A DNA stretch of 41,175 nt from an uncultured Clostridia bacterium (GCA_944391015.1 CALXRZ010000008.1:1-41175); one strand, 5' to 3'. Counted from the stretch's first letter, positions 25,664 through 35,807 are shown. Numbers and translations: made by a program. The notes: generated from the letters alone by a model not told the origin.

Positions 25664-25692
25664 TTTACTTTTACAGTAAAAAGTGATATAAT
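25664..25692 (+). promoter_or_regulatory. promoter of small paralog 4
   Basis: TTTACT, 17 bp, TATAAT with a TGA extension (AAGTGATATAAT). Confidence 0.75.
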
Positions 25693-25750
25693 ATAAAGTG
25701 CACTACGATATGTAGTATAATACATCAAAAAACGGAGGTCAAAAAAAATT

Positions 25751-26086
25751 ATGGAAAAGGTTGCTAGCAGTAAAAATGTTCGGTTAATTGTCTTTAGGGA
25801 CATTGTCTCCGAAGATTTCGTCCACGTTTTTGTGGACTGTTCGATCGTTGCACCCATCAGCGGGAAGCTCAGCCATTCTGTCAACGAGCTTTGGAAGAAA
25901 GAGCACAGACTCCCTGACATCTACAAAGATGTCAACGGGGTCTTGGAAAAAGTCCAGGAGGTCGTTAAAGTACGTGGAGTTACGCTCCACTACGACAACG
26001 CAATGCTCGGAAACTTCATCCGTTTTGTTGCCCAGACGGACAACAAAAATGGCGAGGTTGATAAGCTGACTAAACTGCTGATGTAA
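25751..26086 (+). CDS. small paralogous protein 4 of the array, function unknown
   Basis: 111 residues, the most diverged member. ACGGAGGTC precedes the ATG. It keeps Trp48, Pro55 (seven apart) and Asn62 in ELWKKEHRLPDIYKDVNG, and ends KLTKLLM like its neighbours, but lacks the ICP motif (VVK in its place). Predicted soluble. CGG at codon 11 follows GTT, the same NNT-CGG context as the three frameshift sites; slipping there would give GGT then TAA at once. Own promoter and terminator. Beyond the terminator lies a diverged copy of the intergenic repeat (26149-26201). Confidence 0.75.
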   Translation: MEKVASSKNVRLIVFRDIVSEDFVHVFVDCSIVAPISGKLSHSVNELWKKEHRLPDIYKDVNGVLEKVQEVVKVRGVTLHYDNAMLGNFIRFVAQTDNKNGEVDKLTKLLM

Positions 26087-26095
26087 GACCTCAAA

Positions 26096-26125
26096 AAGGC
26101 GCTCACCACAATGGTGGGCGCCTTA
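26096..26125 (+). terminator. intrinsic terminator of small paralog 4
   Basis: AAGGCGCTCACC pairs with GGTGGGCGCCTT around an ACAAT loop, followed by AATTAT. It is almost the same hairpin as that of paralog 1. Confidence 0.8.
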
Positions 26126-26148
26126 ATTATAGCTATATAACAAAATTC

Positions 26149-26201
26149 TGGGGACCCGATTGTAATCTTTAATTGCTAGTCGGGTAAAGTTTTTATTTTA
26201 A
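26149..26201. repeat. diverged copy C of the ACAACAAGGTTCT repeat
   Basis: CTGGGGACCCGATTGTAATC and GCTAGTCGGGT correspond to the hairpin part of copy D at 35808-35878; the stem pairs ACCCGA with TCGGGT. It lies directly after the last paralog terminator. Confidence 0.6.
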
Positions 26202-26255
26202 TGCATTTCTTAATTTGTAAATATATATAATTTACAAAATATAAAAAACTTTCTA

Positions 26256-27413
26256 TTACATAGCTTCTTCATATAGTTTAATAAAGTCTTCTTTTGTAAC
26301 TTCTCTTGGATTTCCTGGTTTGCAAGGATCCTCCATTGCTTTATCGGCAAGCATTGGTATATCTTCTGCCTTTCCTCCTACATCTCCTACTGTTTGTGTT
26401 ATTCCAACTTTTTCTGATAAGTCTTTTATTTTTTCACAGAAAGTTTTTATAACTTCCTCTTTAGTAAATCTTGTAGCATCTGTATGGAAAGCCTGAGTTA
26501 ATATTTCTCTATATTCTTCATAGCTTGTTTCTCCATTAAATTTCATAACAGTTGGAAGAAGTATTGCATTTGCTAAACCGTGTGGTGTATCATATACAGC
26601 ACCTAATTGATGTGCCATAGAGTGAACAATACCAAGTCCAACATTTGAAAATGCCATACCTGCTATATATTGTCCAAGTCCCATATTGTTTATTGCTTCT
26701 TGGTCTTTTTCATTTACTGCTTTTTCTAGGTTATCATAAATTAGTTGAATAGCTTTCATAGAAAACATTTGTGACATTGTGTTTCTATTTTTAGTTATAT
26801 ATCCTTCTATTGCGTGTGTTAAAGCGTCCATTCCTGTTGATGCAGCAATAGATTTTGGCATTGAAGCCATAAGCTCTGTATCAACTATTGCAATAATTGG
26901 AATATCGTGTTCATCAACGCATACCATTTTTATTTCTCTTTCAGGGTCTGTTATAACATAATTTATAGTAACCTCTGCAGCTGTTCCAGCTGTTGTTGGT
27001 AATGCTATAATTGGTAACCCTTTATTTTTTGTGTTAGAAGCTCCGTTTAATGAGACAACATCTGCTCTATCTGGGTTTGTCATAATTATTGATATTGCTT
27101 TTGCAGTATCTATACTTGAACCTCCACCTACTGCAACAATTAAATCTGCACCAATTTCTTTGCACATTGCTATACCAGCATTTACATTTGCTATTGGTGG
27201 GTTTGGAAGTACATCGTGATATACTCCATACTCAATTCCAGCTTCATCTAATATATCTGTTACTTTTTTACTTACACCTACTTCATATAAAGATTTGTCT
27301 GTAACTACTAATACTTTTTTAAAACCTCTATTTTTAATTTCATCTGCAAGAACACTTCTTGCACCTTCTCCAAAATAAGAAGTTTCATTTAAAACAAATT
27401 TTGTAACTGCCAT
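26256..27413 (-). CDS. iron-type (group III) alcohol dehydrogenase
   Basis: An NAD(P)-dependent alcohol dehydrogenase of 385 residues. The cofactor motif GGGSSIDTAKAISI lies near residue 95. Metal ligands are expected in DALTHAIEGY (Asp and His near 195-200), HSMAHQLGA (near 265) and DTPHGLANA (near 280). AAATAGGAGGAAAT precedes the start. It is the last gene of a minus-strand group with a FIST protein and an aldehyde dehydrogenase, about 50 bp after the latter. Together they could interconvert an alcohol, an aldehyde and an acid; the substrate cannot be read from sequence. Confidence 0.93.
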   Translation of the reverse strand: MAVTKFVLNETSYFGEGARSVLADEIKNRGFKKVLVVTDKSLYEVGVSKKVTDILDEAGIEYGVYHDVLPNPPIANVNAGIAMCKEIGADLIVAVGGGSSIDTAKAISIIMTNPDRADVVSLNGASNTKNKGLPIIALPTTAGTAAEVTINYVITDPEREIKMVCVDEHDIPIIAIVDTELMASMPKSIAASTGMDALTHAIEGYITKNRNTMSQMFSMKAIQLIYDNLEKAVNEKDQEAINNMGLGQYIAGMAFSNVGLGIVHSMAHQLGAVYDTPHGLANAILLPTVMKFNGETSYEEYREILTQAFHTDATRFTKEEVIKTFCEKIKDLSEKVGITQTVGDVGGKAEDIPMLADKAMEDPCKPGNPREVTKEDFIKLYEEAM

Positions 27414-27464
27414 TTTAATTTCCTCCTATTTTTATTACTTCTACTTCTCACTCTAGTTAAATTA

Positions 27465-29123
27465 TTATAATATATTTTTTAAAATAATTGTCTTAATTCT
27501 GCTCATTTCTTGAAGTGTTGTTAAAACACCTTCATTTCCTATACCACTGTGTTTCCATCCACCAAATGGCATTTCGAATGAACGATAGAAACTTGCACCA
27601 TTTACTATTGCGCCACCACATTCTAACCTATCTGCTATTTTCATTCCTAAAGAATAATCTTTAGTTATTACACAACCACATAAGCCATAAGAAGATTGGT
27701 TAGCAATTTCTATTGCTTCTTCTACAGTATCAAATCCTATAACAGAAATAACTGGTCCAAAGATTTCCATATCTTTGCTGACTTCCATATCTTTTGTTAC
27801 ATTATCTAATATTGTTGGATAGTAATACGCATCTTCTCTTCTTCCACCACATACAACTGTAGCACCTTCTGCTACCATTTTGTTAACTTGCTCTTCTATT
27901 CTTTTTGCAGCATTTATGTTAATCATTGGTCCCATATCTGTATCTTCTTTAGTTGGGTCTCCTACTTTAAGGTTTTCTATGACTTGCCTCATTCTTTCTA
28001 TAAATTCTGCTTTTCTTGAATTATGAATTAAAAATCTCTTGCTTGCACAGCAAACTTGTCCACCATTGTACAATCTTCCCCATATAGTTTCTTTTACTGC
28101 CAAGTCCATATCTCCATCTCCTAGGAAAATAAAAGCATCATTTCCTCCTAACTCTAGCATTACGTGAGTTAGGTTTTGTGAGCAAGTTCCCATTGTTTGT
28201 ATACCTGCTGCTGTTCCACCAGTTAAAGATACTAAATGTACTCCTGGATGACGAGCAAGAGCTTGTCCTGCTTTTGGTCCATCTCCTGTTAATATTTGTA
28301 TACATCCTGCTGGTACTCCAGCTTCTATCATCAATTTAACATATTCTATTAAAGTTAATGGATTATAGTTAGATGGTTTTACAATTATACTATTTCCCAT
28401 AAGCAAAGCTGGTGGCACTTTTTGGCAGAATAAGTCACTTGGGAAGTTAAATGGTATAATTGCTGCAATAACTCCTATTGGGTATCTTTTTGTTATTTGC
28501 ATTGTTTTTTCTTGACCAGCTTCTTGCCCTGCTGGAATACTTTCGTTATATAAATGTTTTGCTCTTTCTGCAAAAGCATAAATTGCTATTTTAACATTTG
28601 CAAGTTCTGCTCTTGCTTCTTTTATTGGCTTTCCTGTTTCAGCTGTTAAAAGCTGTGCTAACCTCTCTTTGTTTTGCTCAATTAAATCTGAAAATTTATA
28701 TAATATTTCTGCTCTTTTATAAATTGGCACTTCTGCCCATTTCTTTTGCTCTATTTCTGCTACTTTTACTGCCTCGTCCACATCTTCATCTGTAACATTT
28801 GGTACAGTATCTATAAGCTCACTTGTAGCTGGGTTTACGACCTCTATTTTAGCTCCATCACGAGCTTCTTTCCACTCATAACCTATTAAATTTTTCACGC
28901 TTGTTTCCCTCCTTTTTTTCTCTTGTGATTCTATATCTTTTTGCTTTACTGCTTGCTTCGCTAATGCTGTATTCCAATTATTTACTTTTTGGTTAAGTTC
29001 TTGTAACGCATTATTTTGCGCTTCTAAGCTTTTTTCTAGCTCTAGTGGCAAGTCAGTATTAGGACTATTTTCTAAATTCTGTGTCATATTCTGACTGCCT
29101 ACATTCTCAGTAGACGTTTGCAT
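27465..29123 (-). CDS. NAD-dependent aldehyde dehydrogenase with optional N-terminal coiled-coil extension
   Basis: The full frame is 552 residues. The core has LELGGNDAFI (catalytic Glu), GGQVCCASKRF (catalytic Cys) and the C-terminal EMPFGGWKHSGIG, typical of non-acylating aldehyde dehydrogenases. Two starts are plausible. The first, ATG at 29121-29123, directly follows the FIST stop (TGAATG) and adds about 75 polar residues predicted as coiled coil. The second, GTG at 28896-28898, has a perfect AAAGGAGGG site and gives 477 residues, the normal family length, starting KNLIGYEWKEARDG. Both forms may be made: the long one by coupling to FIST, the short one by internal initiation. Confidence 0.93.
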   Translation of the reverse strand: MQTSTENVGSQNMTQNLENSPNTDLPLELEKSLEAQNNALQELNQKVNNWNTALAKQAVKQKDIESQEKKRRETSVKNLIGYEWKEARDGAKIEVVNPATSELIDTVPNVTDEDVDEAVKVAEIEQKKWAEVPIYKRAEILYKFSDLIEQNKERLAQLLTAETGKPIKEARAELANVKIAIYAFAERAKHLYNESIPAGQEAGQEKTMQITKRYPIGVIAAIIPFNFPSDLFCQKVPPALLMGNSIIVKPSNYNPLTLIEYVKLMIEAGVPAGCIQILTGDGPKAGQALARHPGVHLVSLTGGTAAGIQTMGTCSQNLTHVMLELGGNDAFIFLGDGDMDLAVKETIWGRLYNGGQVCCASKRFLIHNSRKAEFIERMRQVIENLKVGDPTKEDTDMGPMININAAKRIEEQVNKMVAEGATVVCGGRREDAYYYPTILDNVTKDMEVSKDMEIFGPVISVIGFDTVEEAIEIANQSSYGLCGCVITKDYSLGMKIADRLECGGAIVNGASFYRSFEMPFGGWKHSGIGNEGVLTTLQEMSRIKTIILKNIL

Positions 29124-30290
29124 TCATTTTGCTATAGCTGTAAAAGAAAGCATTAAACCTCCACAAGTATTTGCTCCGTGTTCTCTTGAACCATATTCAC
29201 CAAATGTAAATATTGTTATAAATGGAACTCCATTTGCTTCTTTCTTAAGTTGTTTTGCAACTTCGTCTATTCTGTCTCCAATACCTAGTTTTCTTCCTCC
29301 ACAATGAACTAATAGGTATGCTCCAACATCTTGTTTTAAGTTTTTCTTAGCTTCTTTCATAGCTTTTCCTGTAGAGTCTATTAGCTCATCAACAGTTGCT
29401 TCCATTTGAATTACTGCTGTGTTTACAGCTAGGTTATTTCCTATATTCATAGAATAGTCATCATTTCCGTTCATTGGATGACGAATTGCTACTAAATCTC
29501 CTAATCTATCTTTTACACCAAGTGGTGCTAATATTGTTTGAGTAAGTAAATTTCCACCTGCCATATCTTTTAATTTTTTGCCTGTCCAAGAAGCATATTT
29601 TTTCATTGCAGGTTCTCCATCTATTTCTACTAATGTTCTTTTTCCACTTATTTTTGTTATTATTCCTGAATTTGTAGTTTCGTGATATGCACCTGTGTAC
29701 ACATTTGCCATTTTTTTATCTGTGTAGAAGAATGCTACTGCACAACCATCAGAAAATACTGTATCATTTGTGTAAATACTCCACTCTCCAGATACTGTGT
29801 TATCTGCTGCACTACCACCAAAGAATGGTACTCTACCTATAACATCTTCAATTCCTTTTAAGTAATCTTCTTCTTCTGCAGGAGATGCTACCATATAAAA
29901 GTATGCTGGTGCTACAGTTTGTCCTGCTTTTTCCATTGCCTCTTTAGCAAGTAATCTACCTGTTGCTCTTGCATCTTTTTGCTTAGCTGAGCCTGCTACC
30001 CCAACTGTTGTGTCTGGGTCTCCAATGGCCATAATTCCAACAAAGCCGTTTTCTGATGATATGTATCCATCTGGTACAATAATTCCTCCACTTGATGTAC
30101 AACCAATTATTGGTGCTGTACCTAATTCAGCTTTTGCTCCCTCTAGCACTTTTTTTACATCATTATCTGCTGATGTATAAACAAATGCCACCTTTGTTTG
30201 AACTAAATCTACTACAGCCTTCTTAGCTGAGGCTCTTCCTGCTTCGTAATTATCTGCTTCTGTGCTCCAACCTATGTTTGCTTTTAACAT
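29124..30290 (-). CDS. FIST domain protein (FIST_N plus FIST_C)
   Basis: 388 residues from the ATG at 30288-30290, which has AAAGGAGGAA before it; an upstream in-frame codon gives a less likely 402-residue form. The N-terminal half (IGWSTE, IIGCTSSGGI, FFGGSAADN) fits the FIST_N domain; the C-terminal half (LVHCGGRKLGIG, FTFGEYGSREHGANTCGG) fits FIST_C. FIST proteins are thought to sense small ligands and are often linked to signal transduction or amino-acid metabolism. There is no kinase or GGDEF domain here. Its stop is joined to the aldehyde dehydrogenase start, suggesting co-translation and a shared role, perhaps sensing the substrate or product. Confidence 0.9.
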   Translation of the reverse strand: MLKANIGWSTEADNYEAGRASAKKAVVDLVQTKVAFVYTSADNDVKKVLEGAKAELGTAPIIGCTSSGGIIVPDGYISSENGFVGIMAIGDPDTTVGVAGSAKQKDARATGRLLAKEAMEKAGQTVAPAYFYMVASPAEEEDYLKGIEDVIGRVPFFGGSAADNTVSGEWSIYTNDTVFSDGCAVAFFYTDKKMANVYTGAYHETTNSGIITKISGKRTLVEIDGEPAMKKYASWTGKKLKDMAGGNLLTQTILAPLGVKDRLGDLVAIRHPMNGNDDYSMNIGNNLAVNTAVIQMEATVDELIDSTGKAMKEAKKNLKQDVGAYLLVHCGGRKLGIGDRIDEVAKQLKKEANGVPFITIFTFGEYGSREHGANTCGGLMLSFTAIAK

Positions 30291-30341
30291 ATAAATTCCT
30301 CCTTTGTCTTTAATAAATTTATATAAATTCATTATGCTTTG

Positions 30342-30370
30342 ATTATATACTTAATATTTTTTTTTGACAA
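30342..30370 (-). promoter_or_regulatory. promoter of the FIST-ALDH-ADH operon
   Basis: On the minus strand TTGTCA and TATAAT are separated by 17 bp, about 50 bp upstream of the FIST start. Confidence 0.7.
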
Positions 30371-30515
30371 CATTTTTTTGTAAATTTTTTAAAGAAACTT
30401 GTTTGCTAGGTAAAGATTGATATAGGGAAGTATGGGATTCCATAGCTTCGATATGGTCAGTCTTTTGAGGATGTTATGTATGCAGTAACTCACTATATGA
30501 AAATTTGCATATTTT

Positions 30516-30544
30516 GTTACATTTTGTCGAATTTGTGTTATAAT
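30516..30544 (+). promoter_or_regulatory. promoter of the HNH gene
   Basis: TATAAT with a TGT extension (extended -10) and a weak GTTACA -35 at 17-bp spacing; AAGGAGG follows before the start codon. Confidence 0.6.
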
Positions 30545-30580
30545 ATATATTATAACAAATTTATAAGGAGGTAAAATTTG

Positions 30581-31255
30581 ATGAATATCGATTTACCAAG
30601 AAGGAATCTTAAAACCAAAAATTTTGTTGTAAAGGAGGGAACTCTTTACATAAGTAATCGTTTCTTTTTTAAGCCAAGTGTACAACAGTTAACCTATTCC
30701 ATAAAAGGTAGACGGAAGTGCTTCTATTGTGGTTTAGATTTTCCCATAAGTCAAATGACATTAGATCACGTCTATCCCAAGATTATCGGTGGTCCATACA
30801 TTCCTAACAATTTGGTGCCTTGTTGCCAAATGTGCAACGGAATGAAAGCTGATATGACAGCTGGTCAATATTTTCAGTTTAAACGGATATCTAAAACTGA
30901 AAATAAGGTAAATTTTGTGAAAGATTTAAACCATACTAGGGAGAAACTAAGAAAGGACGGAAAAAGTGAACTCCCCAAAAATTGGATAGAACAAATTCCA
31001 ACTAAAGAAATTAGATTTCACACAATAAAAATTAAGGAAAGAGCTTGGAATAAAAAGCAAGAAATATTCCTGGCTTGCAACGGACACATCCCCCAGCCAA
31101 TCGTAGTCGACCAAGAGTTAAAACTTATCGACGGTTTTCACTGGCTAATAATTGCCAGACAATATAATTTGGAGACTGTGCCGGTGATAAGGTTGGAGAA
31201 TGTAAAGATTATAAATAAGAGAAGTTTTGAGATTTTGTTATTAAATGGGCAATAA
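30581..31255 (+). CDS. HNH endonuclease-like protein with ParB-like C-terminal segment
   Basis: 224 residues. The zinc HNH module spans about residues 45-90: CFYC (47-50), LDHVYP with catalytic-type Asp-His at 62-63, IPNN at 75-77, and CQMCNGMK (82-85 as second Cys pair). The C-terminal part (170-207) reads IPQPIVVDQELKLIDGFHWL then ETVPVIRLE, the pattern of ParB/Srx-like domains, but the arginine of the usual G-x-H-R motif is replaced by Trp. It may be a DNA-binding nuclease or a regulator. The start at ATG 30581 has AAGGAGGT before it. Arginine includes CGG at codons 45 and 102, unlike core genes. It is a single-gene unit and looks like an acquired cassette. Confidence 0.8.
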   Translation: MNIDLPRRNLKTKNFVVKEGTLYISNRFFFKPSVQQLTYSIKGRRKCFYCGLDFPISQMTLDHVYPKIIGGPYIPNNLVPCCQMCNGMKADMTAGQYFQFKRISKTENKVNFVKDLNHTREKLRKDGKSELPKNWIEQIPTKEIRFHTIKIKERAWNKKQEIFLACNGHIPQPIVVDQELKLIDGFHWLIIARQYNLETVPVIRLENVKIINKRSFEILLLNGQ

Positions 31256-31271
31256 CTATTCCCATTTTAAG

Positions 31272-31310
31272 CACCGGAAGCAGTACTTGATACTGCCTCC
31301 GGTGTCCTTT
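31272..31310 (+). terminator. intrinsic terminator of the HNH gene
   Basis: CACCGG and GCAGTA pair with TACTGC and CCGGTG (with small bulges), followed by TCCTTT. It is a GC-rich hairpin in the same style as those of the small paralogs. Confidence 0.8.
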
Positions 31311-31373
31311 ATATTCTAATATGTAATTTTTAATGTTAGATTGAACTTATAATTATCATTATATCTTACAATT

Positions 31374-31613
31374 TTAAATTCCTATTTTATATTCAATACT
31401 TTCCATATGAGGAAACATTTCTTTTATTCTTTTAAAAGTAATCATACTATGGCGAGGCTGAGGGTTCTTAGGGTCATCAGTTAATAGCTTTTGTGTATAG
31501 CAGTTTTCTGCAGTTTTAAATAGCAAGTATCTGTTACGTACATAAGTAAAATATATTTGATAACCATCATCTAAATTTTGTTTAAATTCATTAAAAGTAT
31601 ACTTTCCGTCCAT
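31374..31613 (-). CDS. small conserved-looking protein, function unknown
   Basis: 79 residues, with a good AAGGAGGAAAAA site before the ATG. Soluble, rich in aromatic and charged residues (DGYQIYFTYVRNRYLLFKTAEN, then HSMITFKRIKEMFPHMESI). I do not recognise a family. It lies about 100 bp downstream of ligA on the same strand, separated by a REP-like sequence, and could be its own unit. Codon use is like the core genes, with no CGG. Confidence 0.65.
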   Translation of the reverse strand: MDGKYTFNEFKQNLDDGYQIYFTYVRNRYLLFKTAENCYTQKLLTDDPKNPQPRHSMITFKRIKEMFPHMESIEYKIGI

Positions 31614-31625
31614 TTTTTCCTCCTT

Positions 31626-31715
31626 GTCACTTTGGCACCTTGGTGCCTGTCACAAAAGTGCCATTTGGCACTTTTAGGGACAGGTTCGTTTCATTTAGGT
31701 CTGTCTCCATAAGTG
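31626..31715. repeat. cluster of REP-like palindromes
   Basis: Contains GGCACCTTGGTGCC (palindrome), AAAGTGCCATTTGGCACTTTT (palindrome) and AGGGACAGGTTC. The 22 bases at 31666-31687 match 8181-8202 inverted with one mismatch. It lies between ligA and the small 79-residue gene. Confidence 0.6.
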
Positions 31716-31718
31716 GCA

Positions 31719-33719
<2,001 letters not shown>

Positions 33720-33881
33720 TCATCCTTTACGTTTTTTTAGTTTTATATAAGAATTATTATTTGATATTATAATTTTTTCCGTCTTTGGTAATTTAAGTTT
33801 GCTTCGCGACTCCCCTTTATTATGCGTATTTCTTATCTTTTCTATGAAGTTGCACATTTTTCATTGAACAGGCTAGCGCAC

Positions 33882-34490
33882 TTAAATTTCTCCCTTAAAT
33901 AGTTCTTTACAGCCTTTTAAATAATCTATTCCCGAAAATATTGTTGCTATAACAGAAATGCTTAGAAGAACTGTTGTACATAAGTTTAGTACGAATGGGA
34001 AGCCTGTTAAATTTCCTGCAAAAATTGCTCCAAAGCTATTAACATCTATAAATGCTATAATTATCCCTATCATCTGCGTGCAAGTTTTAATTTTTCCCCA
34101 AATACTTGCAGCTATTACCTTACCAGATTTTTCTACTGCGACTAATCTATATCCAGAAACTATAAATTCGCGAATTACCACTATTGCTGGTATCCAAGCT
34201 GGCAATTTTCCTGCTTCTACAAGTATAAGCATTGCCACAATAACTAATATTTTATCTGCAATAGGGTCTAAAAACTTTCCAAATGTAGTAATTTGATTTC
34301 TCGAACGTGCTATATAACCGTCTAATTTATCTGTCAAAGATGCAACGACAAATATAATATCTATAATTAAATATGTAAGTGGTATGCCCCACAATTTTCC
34401 TGATATATTAAAAAAAGGTATTATTAAAATAATTGGTACTAAAATAATTCTAAATAGAGTAAGCTTATTTGCTAAATTCATATTTTCCAT
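33882..34490 (-). CDS. pgsA: CDP-diacylglycerol-glycerol-3-phosphate phosphatidyltransferase
   Basis: Makes phosphatidylglycerol phosphate from CDP-DAG. 202 residues with about five membrane helices. The CDP-alcohol phosphotransferase motif is intact: DGYIARSRNQITTFGKFLDP followed by IADK (the DG-x2-AR-x8-G-x3-D-x3-D pattern). The N-terminal NLANKLTLFRIILVPII is typical of PgsA. It uses the product of CdsA, encoded about 20 kb away in the window. Its start has GGATGGAAAATATG context; the ribosome-binding site is GAGAGGAT. Confidence 0.95.
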   Translation of the reverse strand: MENMNLANKLTLFRIILVPIILIIPFFNISGKLWGIPLTYLIIDIIFVVASLTDKLDGYIARSRNQITTFGKFLDPIADKILVIVAMLILVEAGKLPAWIPAIVVIREFIVSGYRLVAVEKSGKVIAASIWGKIKTCTQMIGIIIAFIDVNSFGAIFAGNLTGFPFVLNLCTTVLLSISVIATIFSGIDYLKGCKELFKGEI

Positions 34491-34590
34491 CCTCTCAAGT
34501 TTGTTTCTTTTTTAATTATATGCTAAAGTAGAAATTGGAGACTATCTCCTTTTCTAAATTCTCCTACATTATATATAAATAAAACAAAAA

Positions 34591-34632
34591 AATAAATAGA
34601 AAATTGTAAAAAAGTTAAATTTTCTATTTATT
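34591..34632. terminator. AT-rich inverted repeat, possible terminator
   Basis: AATAAATAGAAAATT pairs with AATTTTCTATTTATT around a short A-rich loop. It lies about 85 bp after the 94-residue gene on its strand and upstream of pgsA. Confidence 0.45.
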
Positions 34633-34641
34633 ATATTTGTA

Positions 34642-34707
34642 TTTAACAAACAATGTATGTTTTAAATTTTATTGGAGTACTTTTTAGCACATACATTGTT
34701 TGTTAAA
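34642..34707. repeat. 66-bp palindromic element with 19-bp perfect inverted ends
   Basis: TTTAACAAACAATGTATGT at the left pairs perfectly with the right end. The left side continues TTTAAATTTT, as in the inner MITE arm at 24711-24853 (ATGTATGTTTTAAATTTT), so the two may be related. It sits 9 bp from the stop of the 94-residue gene. Confidence 0.6.
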
Positions 34708-34716
34708 CTTATAGTA

Positions 34717-35001
34717 CTATCTACTATTTTCTACTATATCTACAATATCAGCAATGTATTCACCAATTACGGGTATGTTCCACGTTACTATTTTTTGCAA
34801 TATTATAACAATTATTGCTGTAATAATTGTTACACCAATACCAATTCCAATTCCTTTAACAATGCCAGTCCAAATATTTCTAAAAAATAATTCCTTTTTA
34901 TTTCCTATAAGTTCTACTAAGTCTAAGACTTTGCTTTTGGTCAAAGCATAATTTAGATTATCTAGCTTTTTATTTAATTCTTCATAAATCTTTTTGTCCA
35001 T
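34717..35001 (-). CDS. small single-pass membrane protein, function unknown
   Basis: 94 residues. The N-terminal half is a charged helix (MDKKIYEELNKKLDNLNYALTK...), then an approximately 30-residue hydrophobic segment rich in Gly, Ile and Val (GIVKGIGIGIGVTIITAIIVIILQKI), then a short polar tail (IADIVDIVENSR). This is the layout of DUF5665-like small membrane proteins of Firmicutes (a tentative match). It is followed by two palindromes and pgsA. Confidence 0.7.
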   Translation of the reverse strand: MDKKIYEELNKKLDNLNYALTKSKVLDLVELIGNKKELFFRNIWTGIVKGIGIGIGVTIITAIIVIILQKIVTWNIPVIGEYIADIVDIVENSR

Positions 35002-35129
35002 AACACCAATCCATTTTTTATTATTCGAAAAAGTCTAATTATATAAGATGCTCCTCTTGTTTTATTATTCTACTTTTTTTGGTTTTTATGTATAAAAATT
35101 AAAAGAATAGCTTTTTTGCTATCCTTTTA

Positions 35130-35330
35130 TTATTGTATTCCATATTTCTTTTTGAATTTATCTGCTCTACCACCAGTTGTTTCTCTTTTTAAGTTACCTG
35201 TCCAGAATGGATGGCATTTTGAGCAAACATCAACTTTTATATCTGGTTTTGTTGAATGTGTTTTCATTACATTACCACAAGCACACGTAATTGTAGCTTC
35301 TGTATAATTTGGATGTATTCCTTCTTTCAT
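35130..35330 (-). CDS. rpmE: 50S ribosomal protein L31, zinc-binding type
   Basis: 66 residues. [20 protein letters not shown], then [12 protein letters not shown] and the basic end [14 protein letters not shown] are diagnostic of bL31. All four zinc-ligand positions (CxC and CxxC) are kept, so it is the zinc-containing form, not the zinc-independent YtiA paralog. A GAGGTGAA site precedes the ATG. It appears to be transcribed alone. Confidence 0.97.
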   Translation of the reverse strand: MKEGIHPNYTEATITCACGNVMKTHSTKPDIKVDVCSKCHPFWTGNLKRETTGGRADKFKKKYGIQ

Positions 35331-35422
35331 TTTGTATTCACCTCTTCTTTATTATTTTAAAAAACGCTATTTTATATAATAACATATATTTATGTTTTTT
35401 TCAAGCCCTATTTTTTTGTTTT

Positions 35423-35581
35423 TTATAAACCATTTTCTATTCGCTTTTCTTGTATGTATTCTGCTGAACTTTGCATTTCTTGCTCTAATGATGCTTTATG
35501 AACTAACTTATTTACTATATTAAATAAACAAGCAATAATTAAAATAGCAAATAGTACTTTTTTCCATATTTTAGCTATCAT
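35423..35581 (-). CDS. very small membrane-anchored protein, function unknown
   Basis: 52 residues from the ATG at 35579-35581, which has GAGGAGAAAAAAT before it (an in-frame codon 42 bases upstream is less likely). One N-terminal membrane helix (KVLFAILIIACLFNIV) is followed by a charged helix (EQEMQSSAEYIQEKRIENGL). No family recognised. Codon use is like the core genes. Confidence 0.6.
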   Translation of the reverse strand: MIAKIWKKVLFAILIIACLFNIVNKLVHKASLEQEMQSSAEYIQEKRIENGL

Positions 35582-35761
35582 ATTTTTTCTCCTCACATAT
35601 GTGCTTTTGTAGTATGCACACATATTTTGTATTTTACAAATATAATTATACTTATTTTTTCTAAAATTGTCAATACATTTGTTAGTACAAGTTTAATTGA
35701 CATAATTAGTATTTTATTGCTTAATCATTTATAAAAATAATAATTTTCATTTATACACTAA

Positions 35762-35790
35762 ATGCCTGCCTCGATTTCTCGAAGCAGGCA
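35762..35790 (-). terminator. terminator of the 68-residue orphan gene
   Basis: TGCCTGC and TCGA pair with TCGA and GCAGGCA around a GAAA loop. It lies downstream of copy D of the intergenic repeat on the strand of the 68-residue gene; the T-tail is short. Confidence 0.65.
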
Positions 35791-35807
35791 TCTATCAAGC
35801 CTTATTG

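Noticed and set aside
23741-26086. Reading the four small paralogs as also frameshifted at CGG to give longer products
   Set aside because: Shifting at each first CGG leads to stops (after 6 codons in paralog 1 and 1 codon in paralog 4), and the conserved Trp/Pro/Asn core lies in the unshifted frame.
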